DNA of 38,473 nucleotides from Alistipes sp. Its GTDB lineage: Bacteria; Bacteroidota; Bacteroidia; Bacteroidales; Rikenellaceae. The notes under the pieces were generated by a model. That model searched no databases and was not told the DNA's origin. It worked only from the letters and a program-made list of their open reading frames with translations. Location of the stretch: NCBI GenBank assembly GCA_017630735.1, contig JAGBUS010000026.1:1-38473 (forward strand). The letters run 5' to 3'. The position numbers and the translations under genes are program-made. This document shows positions 10,632-18,903 of this stretch, piece after piece. Numbering within the stretch: position 1 is the stretch's first letter; each line of letters opens with the position of its first letter.

Positions 10632-13151
10632 TTACTCCTTAACAAGTACGATGTAGTCGTTGGCTGCGAGGGTGAAGCTGTGCGATGAGCTGAGCTGCAC
10701 CTTCTCGCCGGTCATAAGATTTGTCCACTCACCTGCCGATGGTACGTTTACAGATGTTGTAGACCCTGCGTTATTGAAGTTTGCAACAACGATAACCTTA
10801 TCCATAACGAGAACTTTACCACCCATCTGAGCATCGCCTACAGACCAAGTGTGAACAGTGACATTCTCCTGACCATAGTAATCCTCGTTGTTGGTACGCC
10901 AAGAGATAACCTTAGAGATAGCATCGTAGAGAGCCTTGCGGTTAGCATCCTCGTAGTAGTTCCAACGTACTGGCTTCTTACCTGTACGACCATTCTCCTC
11001 GATAGATACATCGTAGCCAAGCTCGCCAAACTGCCACATCATCTTAGGATATGGAGTGAGGAAGTGGAAGGCATAAACTGCCTGCAAACGCTTAGACAAA
11101 ACTGCCCAGTCATTCTTAATCCAGCTCTGAGCATACTGAACAGCGTCGTATGCGATACGCTCCTCGTCGTGTGTCTCGATATTATTCACGCGACCCTTCT
11201 TGAAATCAGAGAAGCTGCTACCTGTGTAGCCAAGAACAGTCTGCTTGTATCCATTGCGCTGGTTGTTGTTCCAGCAGAGTGCGCCTACAGAGTTGTAGAG
11301 CTCATTCTCCTCCGACTGGTCGCAGAAATGCTCGAAGATAACGTATGCATCCTCATCCACGGCGCGGATAGTCTGAGCGTAGTGCTTCAAGATACCGATA
11401 CGCTGTGCTGAGTAGCCACCAGCATCGTAGTTGCTTGGATTCTGCACGAAGCCCTTAGTAAGGTCGAAACGGAAACCATCGACGTTGTACTCCTCCAACC
11501 AATACTCCAACACCTCGTCGAAGTAGTTTACAGTCTCAGTGTATGTGTGGTTAAAGTCGTGGAATACGCTCCAGTTGTGTGGTGCGTCAACATTGAAGAA
11601 TGGGTTTTGTGACGATGTCTTATTTGCACCTGCATCCCACCACATCTTAGCGTATGGGTGCTGACCTGTGGCGTGGTTGAATACTACGTCCACGATAACT
11701 GCGATATCACGCTTGTGGCACTCGTCGATAAATCGCTTATATGCCTCATCAGTACCGTAAGCCTTATCGGTAGCGAAGTAGAAGCAAGGGTTGTAACCCC
11801 ATGAGTCGTTGCCGTCGAACTCCTGGATAGGCATAAGCTCGATTGCGTTAACACCCAAAGTCTCAAGATAGTCCAACTTAGCAGTTACCGCGTCGATAGA
11901 GCCCTCTGTAGTAAAGTCGCGGATAAGCAACTCATAAATAGCGAGTGAGTTCTCAGCTGGACGGTCGTAGTTTGTAGCAGTCCACTGATACTCCACAGGG
12001 TTAATCTCGAATACTGATACGATATCAGATGTATACTCCGATGGGTAAGCCTTCAAGTTAGGATATACCGAAGCAGAGATCCACTTATCGTTCCAAGGGT
12101 CGAGAATCTTTGTAGCGTATGGATCACCAATCTTGATTGTGCCATCCACGAGGTACTGGTAGCCATACTCAACACCCTCCTCAAGACCTGTAACGGTAGT
12201 CCAGAAGTAGTTGCCATCCTTCTTCATCATATACTGGTTTGATGGAGCATAGTCGTTGAAGTCGCCGAGCAACACTACAGACTTCTTGTTAGGAGCGAAC
12301 AACACAAATGTAGCCTCATTACCATTTACTGTAACACCACACTCTGCATCGGCAGGACGTGTAGCTGTCTCTGTCTCGCCCAAAACGGCAACAGCAATGC
12401 TCTCCTCAATAGTCTCTGTGCCATCAGTTGCCACAACCTTAAAGACGATATCCTCAGCCTCGGTAGGAGTGTATGTGTATGAGAGTGTAGCACCACCAGT
12501 CTCAGCAACTGCAGTCTCGTTCTTGTAGAGCTTAACATTTGTTGCTGCCTGCTGCTGTGTCTGCACAGTAATCTCATCACCCACCTGGAAGATGTCGCCA
12601 TGCTTAGGAGTAAGGAACTTAACAGACATACCCTCCTGAGCAAGCTCCACGAAGATATCCTGACCATTATCCTTAACCTCCAACTTGCTATCTGCCGAGC
12701 GGAATACGAAGCAGATGTGTGTTACAGTCTCGTTCTCAGGCACGCTATACCATGCATGAACACCACCCTTGATTACATAGTGCCAGATGTTGTCATCCTT
12801 CTTCTCAAGCTTACACTCAGGGATATTCTCACCCCACTCAGAAAGAACATGCTTCCAGTCGCCAGATGATGAGCTGTCTGTAGTAAGTACACCTGTGTGG
12901 GCATACAACTCACCAGAGAAGCCATCAGCAGCAGTACCTGCAGTGTTGAGAATAACGGTGATATCCTCGGTCATAGCCTCAGTAACAAATGCTGGATCGG
13001 TAGAGATTAGCGGAAACTCCGAAGGCTCTGGAGTAGGGGTAGGTGCTGGAGGATTAGGATTATCTGGGAAAATAGGACCCTGGTCCTTACCTACACAGCC
13101 CAACATTACGATGGTCAAAAGTGCCATCATCAAAAAACGAAATGTTTTCAT
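10632..13151 (-). CDS. GH13 alpha-amylase-family lipoprotein
   Basis: 839 residues. Lipoprotein signal MKTFRFLMMALLTIVMLGC (lipid Cys 19), then a Pro/Thr-rich linker (about 30-45). Two N-terminal beta-domains follow (about 45-170 and 175-258), then a CBM48-like E-set domain (about 270-345; LFAPNKKSVVLLGDFNDY). The GH13 barrel is about 385-770: region I VIVDVVFNH (D488), region II GFRFDLTKG with nucleophile D563, region III VIFEHF with acid/base E607, and region IV ETHDEER with D662. A C-terminal beta-sandwich ends YIVLVKE. It should cleave alpha-1,4 or alpha-1,6 glucans at the cell surface; the E-set domain leaves pullulanase-like activity open. No SusC/SusD gene adjoins it. A promoter and 5' hairpin precede it. 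Confidence 0.93.
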   Translation of the reverse strand: MKTFRFLMMALLTIVMLGCVGKDQGPIFPDNPNPPAPTPTPEPSEFPLISTDPAFVTEAMTEDITVILNTAGTAADGFSGELYAHTGVLTTDSSSSGDWKHVLSEWGENIPECKLEKKDDNIWHYVIKGGVHAWYSVPENETVTHICFVFRSADSKLEVKDNGQDIFVELAQEGMSVKFLTPKHGDIFQVGDEITVQTQQQAATNVKLYKNETAVAETGGATLSYTYTPTEAEDIVFKVVATDGTETIEESIAVAVLGETETATRPADAECGVTVNGNEATFVLFAPNKKSVVLLGDFNDYAPSNQYMMKKDGNYFWTTVTGLEEGVEYGYQYLVDGTIKIGDPYATKILDPWNDKWISASVYPNLKAYPSEYTSDIVSVFEINPVEYQWTATNYDRPAENSLAIYELLIRDFTTEGSIDAVTAKLDYLETLGVNAIELMPIQEFDGNDSWGYNPCFYFATDKAYGTDEAYKRFIDECHKRDIAVIVDVVFNHATGQHPYAKMWWDAGANKTSSQNPFFNVDAPHNWSVFHDFNHTYTETVNYFDEVLEYWLEEYNVDGFRFDLTKGFVQNPSNYDAGGYSAQRIGILKHYAQTIRAVDEDAYVIFEHFCDQSEENELYNSVGALCWNNNQRNGYKQTVLGYTGSSFSDFKKGRVNNIETHDEERIAYDAVQYAQSWIKNDWAVLSKRLQAVYAFHFLTPYPKMMWQFGELGYDVSIEENGRTGKKPVRWNYYEDANRKALYDAISKVISWRTNNEDYYGQENVTVHTWSVGDAQMGGKVLVMDKVIVVANFNNAGSTTSVNVPSAGEWTNLMTGEKVQLSSSHSFTLAANDYIVLVKE

Positions 13152-13189
13152 AGAGTGTGTATCTAAAAGTTAATATTATTCGTCGTCGG

Positions 13190-13207
13190 CTATGTATAAA
13201 TACATAG
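13190..13207 (-). promoter_or_regulatory. Palindromic hairpin at the 5' end of the amylase leader
   Basis: CTATGTAT (13190-13197) and ATACATAG (13200-13207) are perfect 8-bp arms around AA. Judged from the -7 box at 13214-13221, the transcript would begin at or next to this hairpin. It could stabilise the mRNA or be an operator. Confidence 0.55.
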
Positions 13208-13213
13208 ACCTCG

Positions 13214-13221
13214 CAAAGTTA
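13214..13221 (-). promoter_or_regulatory. -7 element of the amylase gene
   Basis: On the minus strand TAACTTTG (13221-13214) matches TAnnTTTG, giving a leader of about 55 nt. No good TTTG is present 19-20 bp upstream, which suggests activator dependence or a degenerate -33. Confidence 0.6.
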
Positions 13222-13232
13222 GATAAAAATTA

Positions 13233-13273
13233 GCATAAAATAAAACACCATCGGGCAAATTCTCCCGATGGTG
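13233..13273 (-). terminator. Rho-independent terminator of the murA-tdk-tsaC-thioesterase operon
   Basis: CACCATCGGG (13246-13255) and CCCGATGGTG (13264-13273) form a perfect 10-bp stem with an 8-nt loop. On the minus strand TTTTATTTTATG follows. The thioesterase stop is 25 nt upstream. Confidence 0.92.
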
Positions 13274-13298
13274 CAATATTTTTGTATGAGCGGTGCTA

Positions 13299-13712
13299 TT
13301 ACTGCTCCGAATGGATGAAATACTCGTTAAGTTTCTCGCGCCAAGCCTCTGGCATAGCCACAGTCTGCTGAGCCTCAAAGTCGAAAGCCACCATTACAGA
13401 GCTACTCTCAGTAAGACACTTATCGCCACACATAATACGTTGATGCAAGGTCATACTCTTATTACCAATGCGCGACACATCGGTTACAACCACGATATCA
13501 TCCGTAAGGCGCACCTGACCATAGTAGTCGGTGTGCGTTGATGCGGTGATAATGCGCAACTTATCAAAGACACCTGTAATGCCTAATACCTGGGTATAGA
13601 ACGCTGTCTTACCCATATCGAAATAGCTCTGTTGCCAGATATTATTTACGTGCATAAACGAGTCCACATCCGAGAATCGCTTCTGCACAGGAGTGATGAT
13701 TTGCTTTGCCAT
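13299..13712 (-). CDS. Acyl-CoA thioesterase, 4HBT hotdog family
   Basis: 137 residues from ATG 13712 (MAKQIITPVQKRF). A longer frame to 13784 only translates heptamer repeats (LTFHLSLFTFHFSLF). The hotdog-fold signature RFSDVDSFMHVNNIWQQSYF is the 4-hydroxybenzoyl-CoA thioesterase/YbgC pattern, with Asp and His-Val-Asn at the active site. It continues with VVTDVSRIGNKSMTLHQRI and SVMVAFDFE. Expected to hydrolyse acyl-CoA or acyl-ACP thioesters in the cytoplasm; the substrate is not predictable. Last gene of the murA-tdk-tsaC run, separated from tsaC by a 136-nt repeat-rich spacer. Confidence 0.88.
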   Translation of the reverse strand: MAKQIITPVQKRFSDVDSFMHVNNIWQQSYFDMGKTAFYTQVLGITGVFDKLRIITASTHTDYYGQVRLTDDIVVVTDVSRIGNKSMTLHQRIMCGDKCLTESSSVMVAFDFEAQQTVAMPEAWREKLNEYFIHSEQ

Positions 13713-13722
13713 AAAAGTCGAG

Positions 13723-13839
13723 GTGAAAAGTGAAAAGTGAAAGGTGAAAAGTGAAAGGTGAAAAGTAAGGTGTGCTTTGCACAAGATAAATATGCGCCGC
13801 AGGCTCCATACTTTTCACTTTTCCGTTTTCACTTTTCCG
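13723..13839. repeat. Heptamer tandem repeats and inverted counterpart
   Basis: Six consecutive heptamers GTGAAAA/GTGAAAG occupy 13723-13764. A 14-bp unit TTTTCACTTTTCCG occurs twice in tandem at 13812-13839 in the opposite sense. GTGAAAAGTA (13758-13767) and TACTTTTCAC (13809-13818) are perfect 10-bp inverted arms, so the spacer between tsaC and the thioesterase can fold into one long hairpin. Copy-number change would alter spacing only. Confidence 0.85.
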
Positions 13840-13848
13840 TTTGATGTT

Positions 13849-14412
13849 TTACTGTCTAATAATCTCAATCTCAGAGCCTTCGCCAAAAGCAATAATAGAA
13901 CTTGGCTTAAGCGTAGGCTTGCCCTCGAAGCGAGGATTAACAACATAATCCACACCGTCGATAATCTCCTGCACCACATCCTTCAATCTCTTGGCAGTCT
14001 CCTCGCCAGAGATATTTGCTGAGGTAGAGACTATAGGCTTGCCGAACTTACGGAGCAAAGCCTGGCAAAACTCATGCTGAGGAATACGCACGCCGAGGGT
14101 CTTAGTCTCAGGGATAAGGCTCGGAGCAACACCTACAGCACCTGGAAGTATCGCCGTGAGAGGCTTATCCGACAACTCCATAACCTCAAAAGCGATGCCT
14201 GGAGCACGATTTACGTAGCGGACAATCATATCGGCATCACGACACAAGCACAACATAGAGTGCTTATCCTCGCTACGCTTTAGCTTGTAAATTTTCTGTA
14301 CTGCCTCCTCATTTGTGGCATCACAGCCAATACCCCATACGGTATCTGTTGGATAGAGGATGATACCTCCTGCGCGAAGCACCTCCACGCACTTTTCAAC
14401 TGCCTTCTGCAT
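13849..14412 (-). CDS. tsaC: L-threonylcarbamoyladenylate synthase (Sua5/YrdC)
   Basis: 187 residues, close to E. coli TsaC (190) and without the extra Sua5 C-terminal domain. It makes threonylcarbamoyl-AMP from threonine, bicarbonate and ATP, the first step of tRNA t6A37 synthesis. Signature motifs: GGIILYPTDTVWGIGCDA (about 15-32), IYKLKRSEDKHSMLCLC (KRxxxK substrate loop), AILPGAVGVAP, LGVRIPQHEFCQAL, and PIVSTSANISGEE (the SAN.SG nucleotide-binding motif). It starts 3 nt after the tdk stop, so the two are likely coupled. Cytoplasmic. Confidence 0.94.
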   Translation of the reverse strand: MQKAVEKCVEVLRAGGIILYPTDTVWGIGCDATNEEAVQKIYKLKRSEDKHSMLCLCRDADMIVRYVNRAPGIAFEVMELSDKPLTAILPGAVGVAPSLIPETKTLGVRIPQHEFCQALLRKFGKPIVSTSANISGEETAKRLKDVVQEIIDGVDYVVNPRFEGKPTLKPSSIIAFGEGSEIEIIRQ

Positions 14413-14415
14413 ATA

Positions 14416-14985
14416 TTATTTCTTTCCTCTAAGTTCGTTAAAACAGTGACGACAAATAGGCTGATATGTATCCTGAGCACCAAGCACCACCTGCTTATCA
14501 TCCTCAGTAAGACGATGCGAATGGTGTGCCAAGTCACCACAACGCACACAAATAGCATGCACCTTCGTAACATACTCTGCCGTAGCCATAAGCGCAGGCA
14601 TAGGACCAAACGGAACACCCATATAATCCATATCCAAGCCAGCTACAATAACACGAATACCACTATCCGCCAACTGACGGCATACATCCACAATACCATC
14701 ATCGAAAAACTGCGCCTCGTCGATACCTACAACATCCACATCCGATGCCAAGAGCAAGATATTCTGCGCAGACTCCACAGGGGTTGACTGTATAGCATTA
14801 GAGTCGTGCGACACAACCTCCACATCAGAGTATCGAACATCGATAGATGGCTTGAAAATCTCCACCTTGAGGTTTGCAAACTGCGCACGCTTCATGCGAC
14901 GTATAAGCTCCTCAGTCTTTCCCGAAAACATTGAGCCACAGACAACCTCAATCCAACCTTTATGCTTATTATTCTCTAAAAACAT
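14416..14985 (-). CDS. tdk: Thymidine kinase (type II)
   Basis: 189 residues. P-loop [12 protein letters not shown] (17-28), then [11 protein letters not shown] with the catalytic Glu/Asp region, the lid segment and [16 protein letters not shown] zinc site is formed by CVRCGD and CRHCFNE, two CxxC pairs. These mark the tetrameric TK1-like family, which phosphorylates thymidine with ATP for dTMP salvage. Cytoplasmic. It lies 23 nt downstream of murA and 3 nt upstream of tsaC in one operon. Confidence 0.96.
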   Translation of the reverse strand: MFLENNKHKGWIEVVCGSMFSGKTEELIRRMKRAQFANLKVEIFKPSIDVRYSDVEVVSHDSNAIQSTPVESAQNILLLASDVDVVGIDEAQFFDDGIVDVCRQLADSGIRVIVAGLDMDYMGVPFGPMPALMATAEYVTKVHAICVRCGDLAHHSHRLTEDDKQVVLGAQDTYQPICRHCFNELRGKK

Positions 14986-15008
14986 TATCCAATATTTATC
15001 CGTTCAAA

Positions 15009-16319
15009 TTACTCATCCAATCGTATAATCTTTGCACCGAGAGCATTCAGACGCTTATCAATATCACGATATCCACGATCAATCTGCTCGATATTCTGAA
15101 TAGTGCTTGTTCCCTCGGCACTCATAGCCGCAATAAGCAATGCTACGCCGGCACGAATATCTGGCGATGTCATATTTGCAGCACGCAACGGATGCTGGTG
15201 GTCGTGACCTATGACCGTAGCACGATGTGGGTCGCAAAGGATAATCTGCGCACCCATATCTATGAGCTTATCAACAAAGAACAGACGGCTCTCGAACATC
15301 TTTTGGTGAATAAGTACCGAGCCCTTAGCCTGCGTTGCAACAACAAGGAAGATAGACAACAAATCAGGCGTAAGACCTGGCCATGGAGCATCTGCAATAG
15401 TCATGATTGAGCCATCAATGAAGCTCTCAATGCTATAAGTCTCCTGTGCTGGGATATAGATATCGTCGCCACGCTGCTCAAAACGTATACCCATACGCGC
15501 AAACTGCGCAGGAATAATACCGAGATTATCATACGACACATTCTTAATTGTAAGCTCCGAACGTGTCATAGCTGCCATACCGATGAAGCTACCTACCTCA
15601 ATCATATCTGGGAGCATCGTATGCTCAGTACCACCAAGCGACTCCACGCCATCAATAGTAAGCAAGTTTGACGCAATACCCGAAATCTTAGCACCCATGC
15701 GGTTAAGCATCTTACACAACTGCTGCAAATATGGCTCACACGCAGCGTTATATATTGTTGTTCGACCCTCTGCCAACACTGCCGCCATAACGATATTTGC
15801 TGTTCCCGTTACCGATGCCTCATCGAGGAGCATATACGTACCCTTAAGACGCTTAGCCTCAACAGTGTAGAACTCATCGCTAATATCGAAATTAAAGTCT
15901 GCACCGAGCTTCTGGAAACCGAGGAAGTGGGTATCAAGACGACGGCGACCAATCTTATCACCACCAGGCTTAGGCATAAATCCTACGCCAAAACGTGTGA
16001 GAAGTGGACCAATCATCATCACCGAACCACGCAACCTACGACAACGCTTATGATAATCCGCAGTACGGAGGTACTCAAGGTCGACCTCATCCGCCTGCAG
16101 TGCAAACGTATCATCACCGAGACGCTCAACCTTCACACCCATCTTCTGCATCAGCTCAAGAAGCTGCATAACATCTGCAATGATAGGCACATTATGAAGA
16201 ACCACACGCTCCTTTGTCAGCAGTGCAGCACATATAATCTGAAGAGCCTCATTTTTGGCACCTTGTGGCACTATCTCTCCCTTGAGACGATGACCACCTT
16301 CAACAATAAATTTTGCCAT
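15009..16319 (-). CDS. murA: UDP-N-acetylglucosamine 1-carboxyvinyltransferase with Asp in place of the fosfomycin-target Cys
   Basis: 436 residues (E. coli MurA is 419). It transfers enolpyruvate from PEP to UDP-GlcNAc, the first committed step of peptidoglycan synthesis. Seen: QGAKNEAL with the conserved Lys-Asn (22-23), RRLRGSVMMIGPLLTRFG, PGLTPDLLSIF (catalytic Asp) and FESRLFFVDKL. The active-site loop reads PGGDKIGRRRLDTH. The position equivalent to E. coli Cys115 is D121 (codon GAT, 15957-15959). Asp at this site is known in fosfomycin-insensitive MurA of Mycobacterium and Chlamydia and keeps catalysis. First gene of the murA-tdk-tsaC-thioesterase run. Confidence 0.95.
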   Translation of the reverse strand: MAKFIVEGGHRLKGEIVPQGAKNEALQIICAALLTKERVVLHNVPIIADVMQLLELMQKMGVKVERLGDDTFALQADEVDLEYLRTADYHKRCRRLRGSVMMIGPLLTRFGVGFMPKPGGDKIGRRRLDTHFLGFQKLGADFNFDISDEFYTVEAKRLKGTYMLLDEASVTGTANIVMAAVLAEGRTTIYNAACEPYLQQLCKMLNRMGAKISGIASNLLTIDGVESLGGTEHTMLPDMIEVGSFIGMAAMTRSELTIKNVSYDNLGIIPAQFARMGIRFEQRGDDIYIPAQETYSIESFIDGSIMTIADAPWPGLTPDLLSIFLVVATQAKGSVLIHQKMFESRLFFVDKLIDMGAQIILCDPHRATVIGHDHQHPLRAANMTSPDIRAGVALLIAAMSAEGTSTIQNIEQIDRGYRDIDKRLNALGAKIIRLDE

Positions 16320-16365
16320 AGCTTATATATTTTCTATTTTGTTTCTTCGTTTGTGCGAAGGTACG

Positions 16366-16400
16366 AAAAAAAAATGAGAAGTGAGGTAGTTTTTCTACCT
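16366..16400 (-). terminator. Possible weak terminator after ung
   Basis: AGGTAG/CTACCT (16384-16389, 16395-16400) form a short 6-bp hairpin. On the minus strand a run of nine U (16374-16366) follows about nine bases later. The gap between stem and U-run is long, so this may instead be leader structure upstream of murA. Confidence 0.35.
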
Positions 16401-16442
16401 GTTTTATCACTTATTACCTACGAATAATCATCTATTAGCAGA

Positions 16443-17108
16443 TTACCACTCGATGGCATCCTTGCCAATGGAACGAAGATAGTCGTTAGCAGCCGAGAAG
16501 TGTCGACATCCGAAAAAGCCACGATAGGCAGATAGTGGCGATGGATGCACTGCTTTCAATATAAGGTTATTACATGGGTCGGCTATAGCACCCTTCTTCT
16601 GGGCATAACTTCCCCACAACATATACACAACACCCTGCTTGCGTTCAGCAATTGCCCTAACGACAGCATCCGTAAACTGCTCCCAACCACGCCCTGCATG
16701 CGACGCTGCATTATGCGCTCTAACAGTCAGCACAGCATTCAGAAGCAATACTCCCTGCTCTGCCCAACGGTCAAGATTGCCCGAAATAGGCATTGGCACA
16801 CCGGTATCCGACGCCACCTCCTTAAAGATATTCTGTAGCGACGGCGGAAACTGCACACCATCGTTCACTGAAAAGCATAGCCCATTCGCCTGTCCAGGAC
16901 CATGATAGGGATCCTGACCGATAATAACCACCTTTAAATCATCGAACTTACATTTGTCAAAGGCACGGAAAATATCTCTGCCAGCAGGATATACAACACC
17001 CGCGGCATACTCCTGCTTTACAAACTTTACAAGCTCCTCGAAATATGGTTTAGAGAACTCATCTCCAAGAATTGCCTTCCAATCATCAGCTATACGAACA
17101 TCTGCCAT
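16443..17108 (-). CDS. ung: Uracil-DNA glycosylase, family 1
   Basis: 221 residues, typical for Ung. It removes uracil from DNA to start base-excision repair. Catalytic water-activating motif GQDPYHGPGQ (64-73, D66). Uracil-binding FSVNDGVQFPPSL and the Pro/Ser loop follow. The second active-site motif HPSPLSAYRGFFG starts at H188 and includes the Leu that inserts into the minor groove. Cytoplasmic. Divergent from the alkaline phosphatase gene with overlapping promoter elements between them. Confidence 0.97.
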   Translation of the reverse strand: MADVRIADDWKAILGDEFSKPYFEELVKFVKQEYAAGVVYPAGRDIFRAFDKCKFDDLKVVIIGQDPYHGPGQANGLCFSVNDGVQFPPSLQNIFKEVASDTGVPMPISGNLDRWAEQGVLLLNAVLTVRAHNAASHAGRGWEQFTDAVVRAIAERKQGVVYMLWGSYAQKKGAIADPCNNLILKAVHPSPLSAYRGFFGCRHFSAANDYLRSIGKDAIEW

Positions 17109-17130
17109 AGTACTACTATTTCCATTTGTA

Positions 17131-17165
17131 TTGCGAAGATAGAATATTTTTGTTACATTTGCAAA
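17131..17165. promoter_or_regulatory. Overlapping divergent promoters for ung (-) and alkaline phosphatase (+)
   Basis: Plus strand: TTG (17131-17133), 20 bp, TACATTTG (17154-17161). Minus strand: TTTG (17165-17162), 20 bp, TATCTTCG (17141-17134), one base off consensus. The two share the same 35 bp, so polymerase can occupy only one direction at a time. Confidence 0.68.
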
Positions 17166-17183
17166 AACAAATACACTACAACT

Positions 17184-18236
17184 ATGCGTAAGATTTTATT
17201 AGCCATCTCGACACTTTTCATTATAAGCAACCTCTCGGCTCAGGAGATAAAGAATATCATATTTCTTATTGGCGACGGCATGGGTCTCGCCTCGGCGTCA
17301 ATGATGCAGGTAGAGAACAACTACGACCCGACAATCTTCGATTCGGCAGATAACATTGCCCTGCAAAAGACATACTCAATGGACAACCGCGTTACCGACT
17401 CTGCGGCTTCGGGAACAGCTTTGGCAACGGGATATAAAACCAACAACACATACCTTGGCGTACTTGCTGATGGCACACCTGTTGAGTCGCTCATGGAGGT
17501 AGCTAAGCGCGAAGGCAAGCGCACAGGCATTGTCGTTACCACATATCTCCAGCATGCCACACCAGCAGCCTTCTACGCACATATAAATAGTCGCCATGAG
17601 TACCTCGCCATCACAGAACAATTGGTAGGAAGCAATCTTGATATCGCAATTGGTGGTGGCATGGCATTTTTCGAGGAGAGATACAAGGAAAATATTGAAG
17701 AGACTCTTAAGAATAACGGATTTACCCTTGCTAAAAGCCTTGATGAGGTGGCATCAATAGAGCCTAACAAGCGTGTTTTAGCACTCCTTGCAGACAAAGA
17801 GATAGAGAATCGTAGCGGTTATCTGGCTAATGCTACACGCGAAGCACTACGTCTGTTGGATAACGAAGAGGGATTTGCGCTTATGGTTGAAGGCTCGCTA
17901 ATAGATGGCATGGGTCATGCAAATGATGCCAAAGCTCAACAGGGAGAGATGCGCGATTTCATGGAAGCTATAGAGGTTGCAGTGGATTTCGCCAAACACC
18001 ACCCCGACACATTAGTTGTCGTTACTGGCGACCACGAGACTGGAGGTCTATCGATTGTAAGCTGCGATGCCGATTTTTGTCTATCGGAGCAGGGCGTAGA
18101 GTATCGTTGGACGACAAAAGGTCACTCTGGAACAATGCTACCTATATATCTATATGGCACAGCTGCCGAGAATATAAATGGCATTATGGAGAATGCTGAA
18201 TTAGGAGCGAAGCTTAAAGAGCTCATATCTAAGTAA
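17184..18236 (+). CDS. Alkaline phosphatase, PhoA superfamily
   Basis: 350 residues, shorter than E. coli PhoA (471) and close to the compact Bacteroidetes forms. Signal peptide MRKILLAISTLFIISNLSAQ, so periplasmic. Metal and catalytic motifs: NIIFLIGDGMGLAS (D31), VTDSAASGTALATG with nucleophile S73, TPAAFYAHINSRH, GSLIDGMGHANDA, VVVTGDHETGGLS, and TTKGHSGTMLPIY with the last zinc-ligand His. It hydrolyses phosphomonoesters to release phosphate. No obvious Pho box is visible. Single gene, closed by a bidirectional terminator shared with mntP. Confidence 0.93.
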   Translation: MRKILLAISTLFIISNLSAQEIKNIIFLIGDGMGLASASMMQVENNYDPTIFDSADNIALQKTYSMDNRVTDSAASGTALATGYKTNNTYLGVLADGTPVESLMEVAKREGKRTGIVVTTYLQHATPAAFYAHINSRHEYLAITEQLVGSNLDIAIGGGMAFFEERYKENIEETLKNNGFTLAKSLDEVASIEPNKRVLALLADKEIENRSGYLANATREALRLLDNEEGFALMVEGSLIDGMGHANDAKAQQGEMRDFMEAIEVAVDFAKHHPDTLVVVTGDHETGGLSIVSCDADFCLSEQGVEYRWTTKGHSGTMLPIYLYGTAAENINGIMENAELGAKLKELISK

Positions 18237-18250
18237 ACAACAAAAATACA

Positions 18251-18304
18251 AAATAGGGGATTTAGAGAGTTTGGGCTGTAGTCCGCTTCCTAAATTCCCT
18301 ATTT
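18251..18304. terminator. Bidirectional terminator between alkaline phosphatase and mntP
   Basis: AAATAGGGGATTTAG (18251-18265) pairs with CTAAATTCCCTATTT (18290-18304), 15 bp with one G.U, enclosing a smaller GGGC/GTCC hairpin. It lies between convergent stops at 18236 and 18328. On the minus strand TGTATTTTTGTTG follows. Part of it (18252-18272) is repeated at 24041-24061. Confidence 0.75.
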
Positions 18305-18327
18305 CGCTATTCTTTATGAGATAGATA

Positions 18328-18891
18328 CTATCCTATAATTCCTGAATGCTCTAAAAGTATCTTAATACCAAGACATATAAGAATTATACCTCCAAGAATA
18401 CCTGCCTTAGAGCCAAGATAATTACCAAAGCGACATCCAAGCACCACTCCCGCAGCAGATAACACAAAGGTGATAACACCAATAACCGTAGCTGCAATCC
18501 AAATATTAACATCGAGGAATGCCATGGTGATACCTACAGCAAGAGCATCGATGCTTGTAGCCACAGCCATCACAAACATTTTGCGTGGTGCAAAGTCACC
18601 ATCCTGCTGCTCATCATCACCCCATATAGCCTCACGTAGCATATTTCCGCCTATCAATATCAACAGCGCAAAGGCAATCCAATGGTCCACACTCGTTACA
18701 ACGCCTGCAAAGCTATGACCCAAGAAATAACCTATTATAGGCATAAGTGCCTGGAAACCACCAAACCACAAACCTGCAGAGAGCGCGTAACGAGGACGCA
18801 CATTACACACCGTAAGACCCTTGCCCAACGACACCGCAAAGGCATCCATTGCCAAACTAATGGCAATCAAAATAAGTTCAAAGACTCCCAA
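18328..18891 (-). CDS. mntP: Manganese efflux pump MntP
   Basis: 187 residues, the normal MntP size (188 in E. coli), with six predicted membrane helices from two related three-helix halves. Each half carries the family's acidic motif in a helix: AISLAMDAFAVSLGKG (about 10-25) and AVATSIDALAVGITMAF (about 108-125). These Asp residues are required for Mn(II) export in characterised MntP. Inner membrane. Last gene of the nfo-GH53-mntP run, 12 nt after the galactanase. No yybP-ykoY-like leader is apparent directly upstream because the gene follows another. Confidence 0.93.
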   Translation of the reverse strand: MGVFELILIAISLAMDAFAVSLGKGLTVCNVRPRYALSAGLWFGGFQALMPIIGYFLGHSFAGVVTSVDHWIAFALLILIGGNMLREAIWGDDEQQDGDFAPRKMFVMAVATSIDALAVGITMAFLDVNIWIAATVIGVITFVLSAAGVVLGCRFGNYLGSKAGILGGIILICLGIKILLEHSGIIG

Positions 18892-18903
18892 AATATCTAT
18901 ATT

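Noticed and set aside
10851..11411. 186-codon plus-strand frame in the amylase gene
   Set aside because: Antisense to GH13 catalytic regions; no promoter or known domain.
13723..13764. CRISPR-like array
   Set aside because: Units are 7 bp in direct tandem with no spacers and no cas genes in the window.
13713..13784. Longer thioesterase start
   Set aside because: Residues come from heptamer repeats; the hotdog protein starts at 13712.
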